A stretch of DNA of 64,000 bases, from positions 33,035 to 97,034 of the forward strand of contig JAJYTD010000013.1 of the NCBI GenBank assembly GCA_021793235.1. Reading direction: 5' to 3'. Origin of the DNA: Actinomycetes bacterium. GTDB lineage: Bacteria; Actinomycetota; Actinomycetes; Streptosporangiales; Streptosporangiaceae. This document shows positions 1-9,130 of the stretch, in pieces (within the stretch, counting starts at the first letter, position 1; every line of letters begins with the position of its first letter). The notes beneath the pieces were generated by a model. It was not told where the DNA came from, searched no databases, and worked only from the letters and a program-made list of their open reading frames with translations. The translations under genes were made by a program, and so were the position numbers.

Positions 1-2459
1 GTGCCTCAGCACGGCGTGCCCGAACCGTCATCGCGATCTGGCTGGCACTCCTGGTGTCGGCCGGTACCGCCTTCTTCCTTTTCTCCGGTGATTTGGAGGA
101 CAGCTTCTCCATCCCCGGCACCCCGACCGACCAGGTGAACCAGCGTCTCAAGACGGAGTTCCCCGGTATGGGCGGCGGTGCGGGCACCGTCGTCTACCAG
201 AGCGAGGACGGGTCGCCCCTCACCGAGGAGCAGCAGGAGGGGATCGGCGAGCGCATCGAGAGGGCCTCCGAGATCGCCGGGGTCGAGGACGTCATCGACC
301 CGTTCGCGACCGAGGAGGAGCGCTCCGATCAGCGGGCGGAACTTCAGGACGGGCGTGAGCAGATCGACGACGCCCGCGCTGATCTCGAGGCGGACCAGGG
401 GCAGTCCGGAGGGGGGTCAGACGACCAGCAGGCCATGATCGACTTCGGCCTGGAAACCCTGGACGAAGAGGAGGAACGGCTCGAACAGGGTGAGGCCCTG
501 CTGGAGATGGCCTCCGGGATCCGCACGGTCTCCGAGGACGGCAGCACCGCCCTGGTCAACGTCGCCTTCACCGACAGCCAGGAGGAGGTCTCCCAGGAGA
601 CCAAGGACGCCGTGATCGCGGTCTTCGAGGACGACCCGGTCGCCGGGACCACTGTCGACTTCGGCGACGACATCGCCATGGCCCTGCCCAGCCTCGTCAG
701 CGCCGCCGAGGTGATCGGCGTGATCGTGGCGGGCGTCGTGCTGGTGGTCATGCTCGGCACCCTCGTGGGCGCCGGCCTGCCCCTCCTCACCGCCCTGGTC
801 GGTGTCGGTATCGCAACCCTGACGGCGATGTCGCTGTCCAGCGTGCTCCAGATCGCCACGGTGACGCCGATCCTCGGCCTGATGCTCGGCCTGGCGGTCG
901 GCATCGACTACGCGCTGTTCATCGTCAACCGGCACCGCCACCAGCTCAAACAGCGCGTCGACCGCACCGAGTCCATCGGCCTGGCCAACGGCACCGCGGG
1001 CAACGCCGTGGTCTTCGCCGGCACCACCGTGCTCATCGCCCTTTTGGGCCTGAACCTGACCGGCATCGGCTTCCTCGGCCTCATGGGCAGCGTGGGCGCC
1101 ATCGCCATCATGCTGGCCGTGCTGATCGCCGTGACGCTCGTCCCGGCCCTACTGTCGCTGGTGGGCATGCGCATCCTGTCCCGCCGCGAGCGCGACCGTC
1201 TCGCCGCCGTCGCCGGCAACGGGCAGGCCCCCGGCGGCAGGGGCGGGGCCGCCAGGATCAAGCCGATGTCGCACGGCGCGGCGCTCGGCCGCGCCGTGCT
1301 CGCCATCCTGCTGCTCGGCGTCATCGCCCTGCCCGCCCTGGACCTGCGCATGGGGATGCCCGACGGTTCCTCACAGCCCGCCGACTCCACCCAGAACCGC
1401 GCCTACACCGCCATCTCCGAGAACTTCGGCGACGGACAGAACGGACCCCTCCTGGTCACCGCCGACCTGCCCGGCGGCCCCGACGAGGAGACGGCCAAGG
1501 CCAACGCGGAGCGGTACCAGTACGAGGTCGCCGAGGCGATCTACTCCCACGACGACGTCGCCGCGGTGGCACCGATCGATGTCTCCGACGACCAGACTCT
1601 GGCCATCTTCCAGGTCCTCCCGGTGGAGGGGCCGGCCGGCGAGTCGACCGAGGAGCTGGTGCACACCCTCCGCGACATGGAGCCCATCCACGGCACCGGG
1701 ACGCTCGGGGTCGCCGGTATGGCCAGCGGCAACATCGACATCTCCGATACCCTCAGCGACGCCCTGCCGACCTACCTCGCGGTGGTCGTGGGCCTGTCAC
1801 TGGTCATCCTGCTGCTGGTGTTCCGGTCGCTCTTCGTGCCGGTCGTGGCCACGCTCGGGTTCATCCTGTCCTACTTCGCCGCGCTCGGCGGTGTGGTCGC
1901 CGTCTACCAGTGGGGATGGCTCGCCGGGGTCATCGGCCTGGAGACCCCGGGGCCGATCCTGAACTTCCTGCCCACACTCCTGGTGGGCATCCTGTTCGGC
2001 CTGGCCATGGACTACATGCTCTTCATCGGTACGGGCATGCGCGAGGCCTACGTACACGGCACGCCCGCCCGGCTCGCCGTCGTGCGGGGCTTCCGGGCCG
2101 GACGCGCGGTGGTCACCGCGGCGGCGATCATCATGATCTCGGTGTTCGGCGGGTTCATCTTCTCCGAGACGATGATGATCAGCTCGGTCGGTTTCGCACT
2201 GGCCTTCGGTGTCCTCGTCGACGCGTTCGTGGTCCGCATGCTGCTGATTCCGGCGGTCATGCACCTGGCGGGGGACGCGGCCTGGTGGCTGCCCCGGTGG
2301 CTCGACCGGATCCTGCCCGACATCGACGTGGAGGGGTCGGCCCTGGAGCAAAGCCGCACACAGCAGACGGTCAGCCCCGAGGAGGGCACCGCCGCCGGTG
2401 ACATCGGCACGGAGGAGTCGCCCGCGGACAAGAGCGGGGTCGGCTCCGGGCGGCGCTGA
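1..2459 (+). CDS. MMPL/RND-family exporter, 5' end outside window
   Basis: Membrane exporter of the MMPL branch of the RND superfamily, expected to move lipids or drugs across the cell membrane using proton motive force. The reading frame (from base 3) is open at the left edge and already encodes the first membrane helix (TVIAIWLALLVSAG), so the true start lies upstream; 818 residues are visible. Two halves each have a large outer loop followed by a helix bundle. The characteristic Asp-Tyr pairs sit in GIDYALF (about base 900) and AMDYMLF (about base 2008), which in MMPL proteins form the proton relay. The first outer loop is very acidic. The C-terminal tail of about 60 residues is hydrophilic. 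Substrate cannot be told from sequence. A GTG at base 54 is not a credible start because it would cut into the first helix. Confidence 0.93.
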   Translation, partial: ASARRARTVIAIWLALLVSAGTAFFLFSGDLEDSFSIPGTPTDQVNQRLKTEFPGMGGGAGTVVYQSEDGSPLTEEQQEGIGERIERASEIAGVEDVIDPFATEEERSDQRAELQDGREQIDDARADLEADQGQSGGGSDDQQAMIDFGLETLDEEEERLEQGEALLEMASGIRTVSEDGSTALVNVAFTDSQEEVSQETKDAVIAVFEDDPVAGTTVDFGDDIAMALPSLVSAAEVIGVIVAGVVLVVMLGTLVGAGLPLLTALVGVGIATLTAMSLSSVLQIATVTPILGLMLGLAVGIDYALFIVNRHRHQLKQRVDRTESIGLANGTAGNAVVFAGTTVLIALLGLNLTGIGFLGLMGSVGAIAIMLAVLIAVTLVPALLSLVGMRILSRRERDRLAAVAGNGQAPGGRGGAARIKPMSHGAALGRAVLAILLLGVIALPALDLRMGMPDGSSQPADSTQNRAYTAISENFGDGQNGPLLVTADLPGGPDEETAKANAERYQYEVAEAIYSHDDVAAVAPIDVSDDQTLAIFQVLPVEGPAGESTEELVHTLRDMEPIHGTGTLGVAGMASGNIDISDTLSDALPTYLAVVVGLSLVILLLVFRSLFVPVVATLGFILSYFAALGGVVAVYQWGWLAGVIGLETPGPILNFLPTLLVGILFGLAMDYMLFIGTGMREAYVHGTPARLAVVRGFRAGRAVVTAAAIIMISVFGGFIFSETMMISSVGFALAFGVLVDAFVVRMLLIPAVMHLAGDAAWWLPRWLDRILPDIDVEGSALEQSRTQQTVSPEEGTAAGDIGTEESPADKSGVGSGRR

Positions 2460-2480
2460 ACCACTGGACGCACGCTGAAC

Positions 2481-2537
2481 AGCGGGGCCCGGCGGGGTCG
2501 CCTCGGCCATGACCGGGGCGCACCGCCGGGTCCCGCT
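2481..2537 (+). terminator. Stem-loop behind the MMPL gene
   Basis: Arms 2481-2495 and 2523-2537 pair over 15 bases with one mismatch, with a 27-base loop. It lies 22 bases after the exporter stop. There is no clear U-run, as is usual for high-GC terminators. The rest of the gap up to the next stop at 2694 holds nothing recognisable. Confidence 0.5.
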
Positions 2538-2693
2538 GCCGTAGGTCGCGCATCCCCGGGCCCGGGGGCGGATTCGGCGGCCGCCTCCCCTAGGAAGGTC
2601 GGGAGGAACACCGTGCAGCAGATCGCTGCCAGCGGACTCGGGATCAAGCGCGCCGCTGTTAACGGCTGCCTGGGATGGCGAGGCAGACCTTCC

Positions 2694-3728
2694 TCAGTCG
2701 TTGAGGAGCCGCCATGCGGTCAGGGCGAGCCTGGCCCGTATCAGTCCGGTGGGTTCGGTGAGCTCGATACCCAGAGCCTTTGCGATCTGTTCGAGTCTGC
2801 GGGCGATGCTGCTGTGGTGCAGGTGGAGCAGGTCAGCAGCCTGGCGTAGGGAGCCGGTGGCACAGTAGGCGTCCAGAGTCTCCAGATCTTCTGGATTTTC
2901 GGCCATTCGGGCGATTGCAGCCACGTCGGCGTTGTCTCGCACGGCGCCCTGGGGTACCTGTGCGAGCAGCGCCAACGCTCCCAGATCGTCGTGGTGGACG
3001 ACCGGCTGGCGTGCGGTGGTGAAGCGGAGGGCGGTGCGGGCTTGCTGCCAGGACAGATCGGGGCTTTCGGCGGCGCCGATACCCGCGCGTACGCCTGCCG
3101 GAAATCGGGTCCGGTCCAGGGTGGTGGCCAGGATGACGCCCACGTCAGCGAGTGGTGCCGCCTTCACCGGGCGGGCCGGGCAGATGAGGCCGCCGACCTG
3201 ATCGAGCGGAAGCTGCGACCGTAGGGCGAGGACGCGGACCGGCAGGTCGGCGGCGAAACCCAGGAGTCGTAGCGCCCGGGCTCTGGCCGCCTCGTCGCTG
3301 CCGGAGCTGATCACCAGTTCGATCAGGGCGGGGTCGGCCATGGTGGTGCGGGCCGGGCCGTACCGCTCGACGACCGCCGCGGCGGTGATGGCGAGCCGGT
3401 CCAGCAGCACGTCGTCGAGTGGGATGGGCGGGCCGGGGCGTTCCAGCCACACCGTGCCGATCTCCTCCTCGTCGAGGGTGATCGGCTTCGTGCTGGACGC
3501 GGGTGACAGCGGGGCGGACGCCTGTCTGCCATCGGGCGCTATGCGGATCTCCCGTCCCGCGCCGGACAGCCGAATCCCGACCACGCATTCGGCCAGGCCC
3601 GCCGAGGCCCGGGCGAGCGCCGGGAGATCCACTCGTCGGCGCATCAGCGTGTCGTAGAACATGACTACGCGGATCGCACCTTCGACGTGCGAATCCAGTT
3701 GCGACAGGCGTACGGCCAGTGCCTCCAT
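2694..3728 (-). CDS. PucR/CdaR-type transcriptional regulator
   Basis: A 344-residue DNA-binding regulator. The C-terminal 60 residues (ETLDAYCATGSLRQAADLL, then HHSSIARRLEQIAKALG) match the PucR-type helix-turn-helix, where a repeated A-x-x-L-x-x-H motif precedes the recognition helix. The middle resembles the GGDEF-like linker of CdaR/PucR proteins. The start is set at the ATG at 3728 (MEALAVRLSQ), because the 26 residues upstream are low-complexity and overlap the divergent gene. The gene diverges from the esterase starting at 3824, so control of that esterase and of itself is the simplest guess. Ligand unknown. Confidence 0.75.
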   Translation of the reverse strand: MEALAVRLSQLDSHVEGAIRVVMFYDTLMRRRVDLPALARASAGLAECVVGIRLSGAGREIRIAPDGRQASAPLSPASSTKPITLDEEEIGTVWLERPGPPIPLDDVLLDRLAITAAAVVERYGPARTTMADPALIELVISSGSDEAARARALRLLGFAADLPVRVLALRSQLPLDQVGGLICPARPVKAAPLADVGVILATTLDRTRFPAGVRAGIGAAESPDLSWQQARTALRFTTARQPVVHHDDLGALALLAQVPQGAVRDNADVAAIARMAENPEDLETLDAYCATGSLRQAADLLHLHHSSIARRLEQIAKALGIELTEPTGLIRARLALTAWRLLND

Positions 3729-3823
3729 GGCAGCAGGATAGGCGCCGATCGGTGCGTGATTTACACGGGATGCCCGACGAATGGCGGATGACCTCGAGGG
3801 TGGCAACCGCGAGGATGGCCGAC

Positions 3824-4720
3824 ATGGATCCCGAATTGGAAGCCTTCATCCCATTGTTCCCCCGGGCCGACCTGACCGACCCGGTCACCGAGCGCAAGAA
3901 CTTCGCCGACTTGGCCGCGGCGGTGCCGGCACCGGACACCACAGGAATAGAGATCGAGGACCGCACGGTACCCGCCGACCCCGACGTGGCGGTGCGGATC
4001 TACCGCCCGCACCAGGCACAAGGCGCCATCGTCTGGCTGCACGGCGGCGGATTCGTCATGGGTGACCTGGACACCGAGCACCCGTGGGCTACCCGGCTCG
4101 CTGATCTCTCCGGTGCGGTGGTGATCTCGGTGGGTTACCGTCTGGCCCCCGAGCACCGGTTCCCGGCCGCCCTGGACGACGCCTACGCCGTGCTGACGTG
4201 GACGGCCGAGCACGCCGCCGAACTCGGCATCGACCCGGAGCGGATTGCGGTCGGCGGTCACAGCGCCGGCGGGGGGCTCGCAGCCGCCGTGGCGTTGCGG
4301 GCGCGTGACCAGCAGGGGCCGCCGATCCGCTTCCAGCTGCTCAACCAGCCCGGGCTCGACGACCGGCAGGAGACGTGGTCGCAGCGGAACTTCACCGATA
4401 CGCCCTGGATGAACCGCGACAAAGCCACCGCAGCATGGCGGCACTACCTCGGCTCCGCGCCCGCCACGCCCTACGCCGCCCCGGCGCGGGCCGCCGACCT
4501 GTCCGGCCTGCCACCCGCCTACATCGCCACCGCCGAGCTCTGCCCGAGCCGCGACGAAGAGATCGACTACGCGCTGCGCCTGCTGCAGGCTGGCGTATCG
4601 GTCGAGCTGCACCAGTGGCCCGGCACGTTCCACGGGTCACAGGCGATCCTGTCCGCTGAGGTGTCGCAGCGGCAGATCGCCGAACTCGGCGCAGCCCTGC
4701 GCCGTGCCCTGGCCGAGTGA
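3824..4720 (+). CDS. Alpha/beta hydrolase of the HSL (hormone-sensitive lipase-like) family
   Basis: A cytoplasmic carboxylesterase of 298 residues. The oxyanion-hole motif HGGGF lies about 70 residues in, and the nucleophile elbow GGHSAGG follows about 75 residues later; together they define the HSL/arylacetamide deacetylase-like family. The Asp (SRDEE region) and His (WPGTFHGS) of the triad are also visible. No signal peptide is seen. The start at 3824 is chosen because GAGG at 3811-3814 sits 9 bases upstream; the in-frame ATG at 3815 directly abuts that motif. Divergent from the PucR-type regulator. Natural substrate unknown. Confidence 0.88.
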   Translation: MDPELEAFIPLFPRADLTDPVTERKNFADLAAAVPAPDTTGIEIEDRTVPADPDVAVRIYRPHQAQGAIVWLHGGGFVMGDLDTEHPWATRLADLSGAVVISVGYRLAPEHRFPAALDDAYAVLTWTAEHAAELGIDPERIAVGGHSAGGGLAAAVALRARDQQGPPIRFQLLNQPGLDDRQETWSQRNFTDTPWMNRDKATAAWRHYLGSAPATPYAAPARAADLSGLPPAYIATAELCPSRDEEIDYALRLLQAGVSVELHQWPGTFHGSQAILSAEVSQRQIAELGAALRRALAE

Positions 4721-4795
4721 GGCGGTCGCCGGCTCCGTGCTCGCTGCCAAGCCCGGGTACCGACCCGCACCGCGAACGCTACTGGTCACCGTGGA

Positions 4796-4986
4796 TTGCT
4801 GACGGCGGCCGGGTTCTCCTGGTCCGGGCCGACCAGCCCGGACGGCGGACTCCCCACCGACATCCGGGGCCGTCGCTCCTTGCCGGCGTCGGCTTCGGGC
4901 TCTGCCTCGGACCGGTCGTCTCCACCGCCACCATCGGCATCGACACCCATGAGACCGGCACCGCCTCGGATCTGCCCAACAGCGCC
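4796..4986 (+). pseudogene. Remnant of an MFS (DHA2-type) drug exporter, frameshifted
   Basis: Two neighbouring frames together read like the region around helices 11-12 of DHA2-family exporters. The frame from 4796 gives LTAAGFSWSGPTSPDGG and then LPTDIRG. The frame shifts near 4870 and continues as SLLAGVGFGLCLGP, then a run ending DTHETGTASDLPNSA. Intact relatives read L-x-x-AG-x-x-W ... P-DG-x-Y-x-TD-x-LP ... LLxGxGxGLxxxP in one frame. No start and no downstream part remain. It fills most of the gap between the esterase and the small membrane protein. Confidence 0.6.
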
Positions 4987-5022
4987 GGTGGAGCAGACCG
5001 AACCAGAAAGGATCACGGTCCG

Positions 5023-5466
5023 ATGACCACAACACAGCACAAGCGAACAGCCATCTGGGTAATGTACGCGGGCCTCGGGCTCACCGTCGTCGCGATGGTC
5101 GTCCCGTTCACCGCCAACGTACTGGCCGACCACATCTGGGCCGGCTATCCCGACTACACCCAGGCACAAGTCGACTCGGCCGTCACCACCTGGCTGGTCT
5201 TGCTGTCCGTCGTCGGAGCGCTCGGCATCAGCTGCTGGCTCTGGACGATATGGGCCGTCACGGCGGGCAAGTGGTGGGCCCGCCTGGCGGCGACCGCAAT
5301 GTTCGCGCTCGGCACCGGCACCGCCTTGACCGCGCTGCTGGTCAAGGACACGTCCGGTGACACCGGCCTACCGCTGTTGCTGGGTGGGGTCGGAATGCTT
5401 CCGTGCTTGGCCGGGCTCATAGCGGTCACGCTGCTGTGGCGCGGATCGTGGCCGGTACGCCGCTAG
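5023..5466 (+). CDS. Small four-helix membrane protein of unknown function
   Basis: 147 residues with four predicted membrane helices: near residues 10-33 (WVMYAGLGLTVVAMVV), 57-78, 85-105 and 115-137. The start at 5023 has GAAAGGA ten bases upstream; the longer open frame towards 4717 runs through the MFS remnant and is not credible. A polar loop with tryptophan and tyrosine (DHIWAGYPDYTQ) lies between helices 1 and 2. It ends 35 bases before the first ABC half-transporter and is probably cotranscribed with it, so it may be an accessory membrane subunit. I do not recognise the family. Confidence 0.7.
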   Translation: MTTTQHKRTAIWVMYAGLGLTVVAMVVPFTANVLADHIWAGYPDYTQAQVDSAVTTWLVLLSVVGALGISCWLWTIWAVTAGKWWARLAATAMFALGTGTALTALLVKDTSGDTGLPLLLGGVGMLPCLAGLIAVTLLWRGSWPVRR

Positions 5467-5501
5467 ATCGGCCGGCGGAGGGTGACGAAGACGGGAGAGC
5501 G

Positions 5502-7337
5502 ATGGCAACCGCTGACCTTGCCGAGGCGAGCGAGCAATCCACGCCACCGGGTGCCAATCCCGCGGCGGAACAGAGCATGGCGCGGCTACTGCGCCCGTAT
5601 TTCGGGAGTTTCGCGGCCGTTGTAATCCTGCAGGTGATCGGCGCTATCGCGGGTCTGGCGCCGCTGCTGGCGGTCGCCGAAGTGGGGCGTAGGCTGCTGT
5701 CTCCCGGACCGATCGACCACGGCCATGTCTGGACCGTAGTGATCGCGGGTGCGGTCGGCCTGTTCGCCCGACTGCTGTTCACGGCTGCGTCATCCGGAAT
5801 CGGGCACATTCTGGACGGCCAGGTGCAACTGTCGTTTCGTCGGCAACTAGCCGCGCGACTGGGGCGCGTACCGATCGGCTGGTTCTCCCGGCGCCGGACC
5901 GGCGAGCTGGCAAAGGTGGTCGGGGAGGACGTGAGTGCGGTACACCCGTTCATCGCCCACGCTCCCGGCGAGCTCGTCTCCGCGTTCGTGGTGCCGCTGG
6001 TGTCACTGATCTACTTGTTCACCATCGATTGGCGGCTCACGCTGATCACGCTGATACCGGTGGTGCTGGCAGTGGCGCTGGTCCCACTGATGATGACCCC
6101 GGCCCGGGAGCGCGAACAGAAAGAATTCGATGCGGCCATGGGTCGGATTTCGAGTTCGGTCGTCGAGTTCGTCCAGGGCATCTCGGTGGTCAAGGCGTTC
6201 GGCGAAGGCGAGCGCGCCCACCGTAGATTCCTCGCGGCGGTAGACGATTTCGTCAGCACCTTTTACCGGTGGGTGCGCGGTATGTCCGGGATCGCCGCGG
6301 GGATGCAGCTGGCGCTGTCGCCGCCGTTCGTGCTGCTGGCCGTGCTGATCGGCGGTGCAGCTCTGATCACGAGCGGTGGCATGGCCCCGGCCGACCTGCT
6401 GCCCTTCCTGTTGCTGGGACTGGGATTGACCGCCCCAGTGGCGGCGCTCGGTCACGGATTCGACGATCTGCAGGCCGCCCGGCGCGCGGTCGGTCGGATC
6501 CGGGACGTGCTCGCGGTGCAGGCGCTGCCGGAGCCTGTGCACCCGGTCGCACCACAGGGTCACCGGGTGGAACTGCGTGGCGTTCGATTCGGCTACGAGC
6601 CCGGTCACGAGGTGCTGTGCGGGATCGACCTGGTGCTTGAGCCGGGGACGGTCACCGCGATCGTCGGGCCGTCGGGAAGCGGAAAGTCCACGCTGGTTCA
6701 GCTGCTGCCGCGGTTCTTCGACCCGACCCGCGGCTCGGTCACCCTTGGCGGTGTCGATCTGCGCGAACTCGGCAGCCGGAAGCTTTACCAGATGGTCTCC
6801 TTCGTCTTCCAGGAGGTTCGGCTGCTGCGCGCGTCGGTCGCGGACAACATCGCGCTGGCGGTACCGCATGCCGGCCTCGACGACGTGATCCGCGCCGCCC
6901 GGCTGGCGAACATTCATGATCGAATCCTCGATCTGCCGCGCGGATACGAAACGGTGCTCGGTGAAGACGTCGGATTGTCGGGCGGCGAGGCACAGCGGAT
7001 CTCGCTCGCACGCGCACTGCTCGCCGACGCGCCCATTCTGGTGCTCGACGAAGCGACCGCCTTCGTCGACCCGCAGACCGAACAGGCGGTGCGCCGAGCC
7101 CTGGCGACGCTGGAGGGCGATCCGACGATCCTGGTCATCGCCCATCGTCTGGAGACAATCGCCGACGCCGACACCGTCGTGGTGCTGGAGAACGGGTCGA
7201 TCGTCGAGCACGGCAGGCCCGCCGAGCTGCTGGCACAGGACGGGAGGTTCGCCGCGTTCTGGCGATCCCACCGATCGGCGGTCGCCGACGAGACCGAAGC
7301 CCACGGTGGCGTACTGCAAGGAGACGAGCCCCGATGA
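5502..7337 (+). CDS. ABC half-transporter, membrane domain fused to ATPase (first of pair)
   Basis: 611-residue type IV (exporter-fold) ABC half-transporter. Six membrane helices span about residues 35-300. The ATPase domain has Walker A GPSGSGKST, signature LSGGEAQR, Walker B with the catalytic Glu in LVLDEATAF, and the switch His in AHRLETI. The start at 5502 has a GGGAGA motif four bases upstream. Its stop overlaps the next start (ATGA), so the two proteins almost certainly form a heterodimer. Such tandem pairs in actinomycetes include siderophore importers of the IrtA/IrtB and YbtP/YbtQ kind, but the siderophore-interacting domain of IrtA is absent here. Import of an iron chelate and export of a small molecule both remain possible. 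Confidence 0.88.
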   Translation: MATADLAEASEQSTPPGANPAAEQSMARLLRPYFGSFAAVVILQVIGAIAGLAPLLAVAEVGRRLLSPGPIDHGHVWTVVIAGAVGLFARLLFTAASSGIGHILDGQVQLSFRRQLAARLGRVPIGWFSRRRTGELAKVVGEDVSAVHPFIAHAPGELVSAFVVPLVSLIYLFTIDWRLTLITLIPVVLAVALVPLMMTPAREREQKEFDAAMGRISSSVVEFVQGISVVKAFGEGERAHRRFLAAVDDFVSTFYRWVRGMSGIAAGMQLALSPPFVLLAVLIGGAALITSGGMAPADLLPFLLLGLGLTAPVAALGHGFDDLQAARRAVGRIRDVLAVQALPEPVHPVAPQGHRVELRGVRFGYEPGHEVLCGIDLVLEPGTVTAIVGPSGSGKSTLVQLLPRFFDPTRGSVTLGGVDLRELGSRKLYQMVSFVFQEVRLLRASVADNIALAVPHAGLDDVIRAARLANIHDRILDLPRGYETVLGEDVGLSGGEAQRISLARALLADAPILVLDEATAFVDPQTEQAVRRALATLEGDPTILVIAHRLETIADADTVVVLENGSIVEHGRPAELLAQDGRFAAFWRSHRSAVADETEAHGGVLQGDEPR

Positions 7338-9052
7338 TTCGAATGCTGCTGCGCGTGCTGGGGCACGAGTACGCCCCGCCGGTGCGTCGCACCGTGGCGC
7401 TGATGGCGACGACCGCGATAGTCGAGGGGTTGTCCTACGCGCTGCTGGTTCCCGTGTTGCGGGCACTGTTCGGGAGCACGCCCAAAGATGCCTGGCCCTG
7501 GCTGACCGCGTTCGGGGCCGCTGTCGCGGTCTACGCGGTACTGCGTTATGCCAGTGATCTGTCCGGTTTCCGTGCCGGGACCACGCTGTTGCACGGTATG
7601 TACCACCGGCTCGGCGACCATCTGGCCCGATTGCCCATCGGCTGGTACGGCGCAGGCCGCGTCGGGGAGGTGTCCGTCCTGGCCAGCCGCGGCGTCCTAC
7701 AGGCGATGAGCGTGATCGCGCATCTGCTGGCACCGTTCATCTCCGCCTGTGTGACTCCCCTGACGATCGTCGCCGTGATACTCGCCGTCAATTGGCGAAT
7801 GGGGCTGGCCGCGTTGGTCGCCGTACCGGTCGTGGCGGCGATCCAGATCTGGACCGGGCGCTCGATGGCCGCCACTGACGCGGAGCGCGCCGAACGCGAC
7901 CATGAGGCTACCGGGCGAGTCATCGAATATCTCCAGGCCCAGCCGGTGCTGCGCGCCGGCGGCCGGACCGCCGAACGCTTCCGGCTGCTCGACGACTCGC
8001 TGCATGAACTCCAGCGCGCGTCCCGCCGTTCCACGCTGTCGGCGCTGCCCGGCGCATTGGGCCTGACGCTCACGGTGCAGACGATGTTTACCGCGCTGTT
8101 GGTCCTGGGCGCCTACCTCGCGCTCGGCGGGAGTATCGGCGCAGCGGAGGTTCTGGCGATCCTGGTGCTGGCCGCCCGCTGCGCAGATCCGTTACTGTCG
8201 CTGTCGGACATCGGTGGCAAGCTGCGCGGTGCACGTTCCGAGCTGGCCAGACTCGACACGGTGTTGCGCACCGAGCCGCTACCGGAACCTCGCGAACCGG
8301 TCCAGCCGGTGGGCCATGACCTGGAGTTCGAGTCCGTCGCCTTCCAGCATGACGGCCGCACGGTGATCGACGACCTGTCGTTGTCCGTGCCCGAGGGACA
8401 ACGGCTTGCCGTCGTCGGACCGTCGGGTGCGGGGAAGAGCACACTGCTGCAGTTGCTCGCGCGGTTCTACGACGTGGACGCGGGAGCGGTGCGCGTGGGA
8501 GGTGCGGACGTGCGCGCGATCAGCACTGAGGTGTTGATGGCGCAGATCGCCATCGTCTTCCAGGATGTCTACCTCTTCGACGGCACGATCGAGGAGAATG
8601 TGCGTCTCGGCCGCCCCGATGCCGACGAAGCAGAGCTGCGGGCGGCCGCGTCCGCGGCGCGGTTGGACGAGGTGATCGAGCGGCTGCCCGGCGGATGGTC
8701 GGCTCACGTCGGCGAGGGCGGCGCGCTGCTGTCGGGCGGTGAGCGCCAGCGTGTCTCGATCGCGCGAGCGCTGCTGAAGAACGCGCCCATCGTGCTGCTG
8801 GACGAGGTGACCTCCGCGCTGGACCCGGTGAACGAGACGGCCGTCCACGAGGGTGTCGAGCGCCTGATGGCGGGCCGGACAGTGGTGATGGTGGCGCACC
8901 GGCTGCGGACCGTCCGACGCGCCGATCGCGTCGTCTTTCTGGACGGCGGCCGGATCGTGGAGGAAGGCGGCCACGACGAGCTGCTGCGCCGCGGCGGCCG
9001 GTACGCCGATCTCTGGGAGATTTCCGCTGATCTTGACGTTGTGCACCCCTGA
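7334..9052 (+). CDS. ABC half-transporter, membrane domain fused to ATPase (second of pair)
   Basis: 572 residues with the same architecture as its upstream partner. The membrane domain covers residues 15-300. The ATPase has Walker A GPSGAGKST, signature LSGGERQR, Walker B VLLDEVTSALD and AHRLRTV. Both ATPase sites of the predicted heterodimer look catalytically complete. The start overlaps the previous stop by four bases. Oddly, the last nine codons (SADLDVVHP) are written by the left arm of a 19-bp inverted repeat that also occurs near 31.7 kb. The native C-terminus may therefore have been replaced when that repeat inserted, or the repeat serves as the terminator. Confidence 0.88.
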   Translation: MIRMLLRVLGHEYAPPVRRTVALMATTAIVEGLSYALLVPVLRALFGSTPKDAWPWLTAFGAAVAVYAVLRYASDLSGFRAGTTLLHGMYHRLGDHLARLPIGWYGAGRVGEVSVLASRGVLQAMSVIAHLLAPFISACVTPLTIVAVILAVNWRMGLAALVAVPVVAAIQIWTGRSMAATDAERAERDHEATGRVIEYLQAQPVLRAGGRTAERFRLLDDSLHELQRASRRSTLSALPGALGLTLTVQTMFTALLVLGAYLALGGSIGAAEVLAILVLAARCADPLLSLSDIGGKLRGARSELARLDTVLRTEPLPEPREPVQPVGHDLEFESVAFQHDGRTVIDDLSLSVPEGQRLAVVGPSGAGKSTLLQLLARFYDVDAGAVRVGGADVRAISTEVLMAQIAIVFQDVYLFDGTIEENVRLGRPDADEAELRAAASAARLDEVIERLPGGWSAHVGEGGALLSGGERQRVSIARALLKNAPIVLLDEVTSALDPVNETAVHEGVERLMAGRTVVMVAHRLRTVRRADRVVFLDGGRIVEEGGHDELLRRGGRYADLWEISADLDVVHP

Positions 9053-9083
9053 AGCGCGCTTGGAGGTGCACAACGTCAAGATC
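9029..9083. repeat. Dispersed palindromic element, copy 1 (also a likely bidirectional terminator)
   Basis: Perfect 19-bp arms GATCTTGACGTTGTGCACC (9029-9047) and its complement (9065-9083). The 17-base spacer itself contains the palindrome AAGCGCGCTT. The left arm overlaps the end of the ABC gene. The element separates that gene from the convergent hydrolase. A near-identical element lies at 31724-31785. Confidence 0.85.
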
Positions 9084-9130
9084 GACGGAACCCCTATCCG
9101 GTTCACTACGGAGACGGTGCCGCTTCGGGC

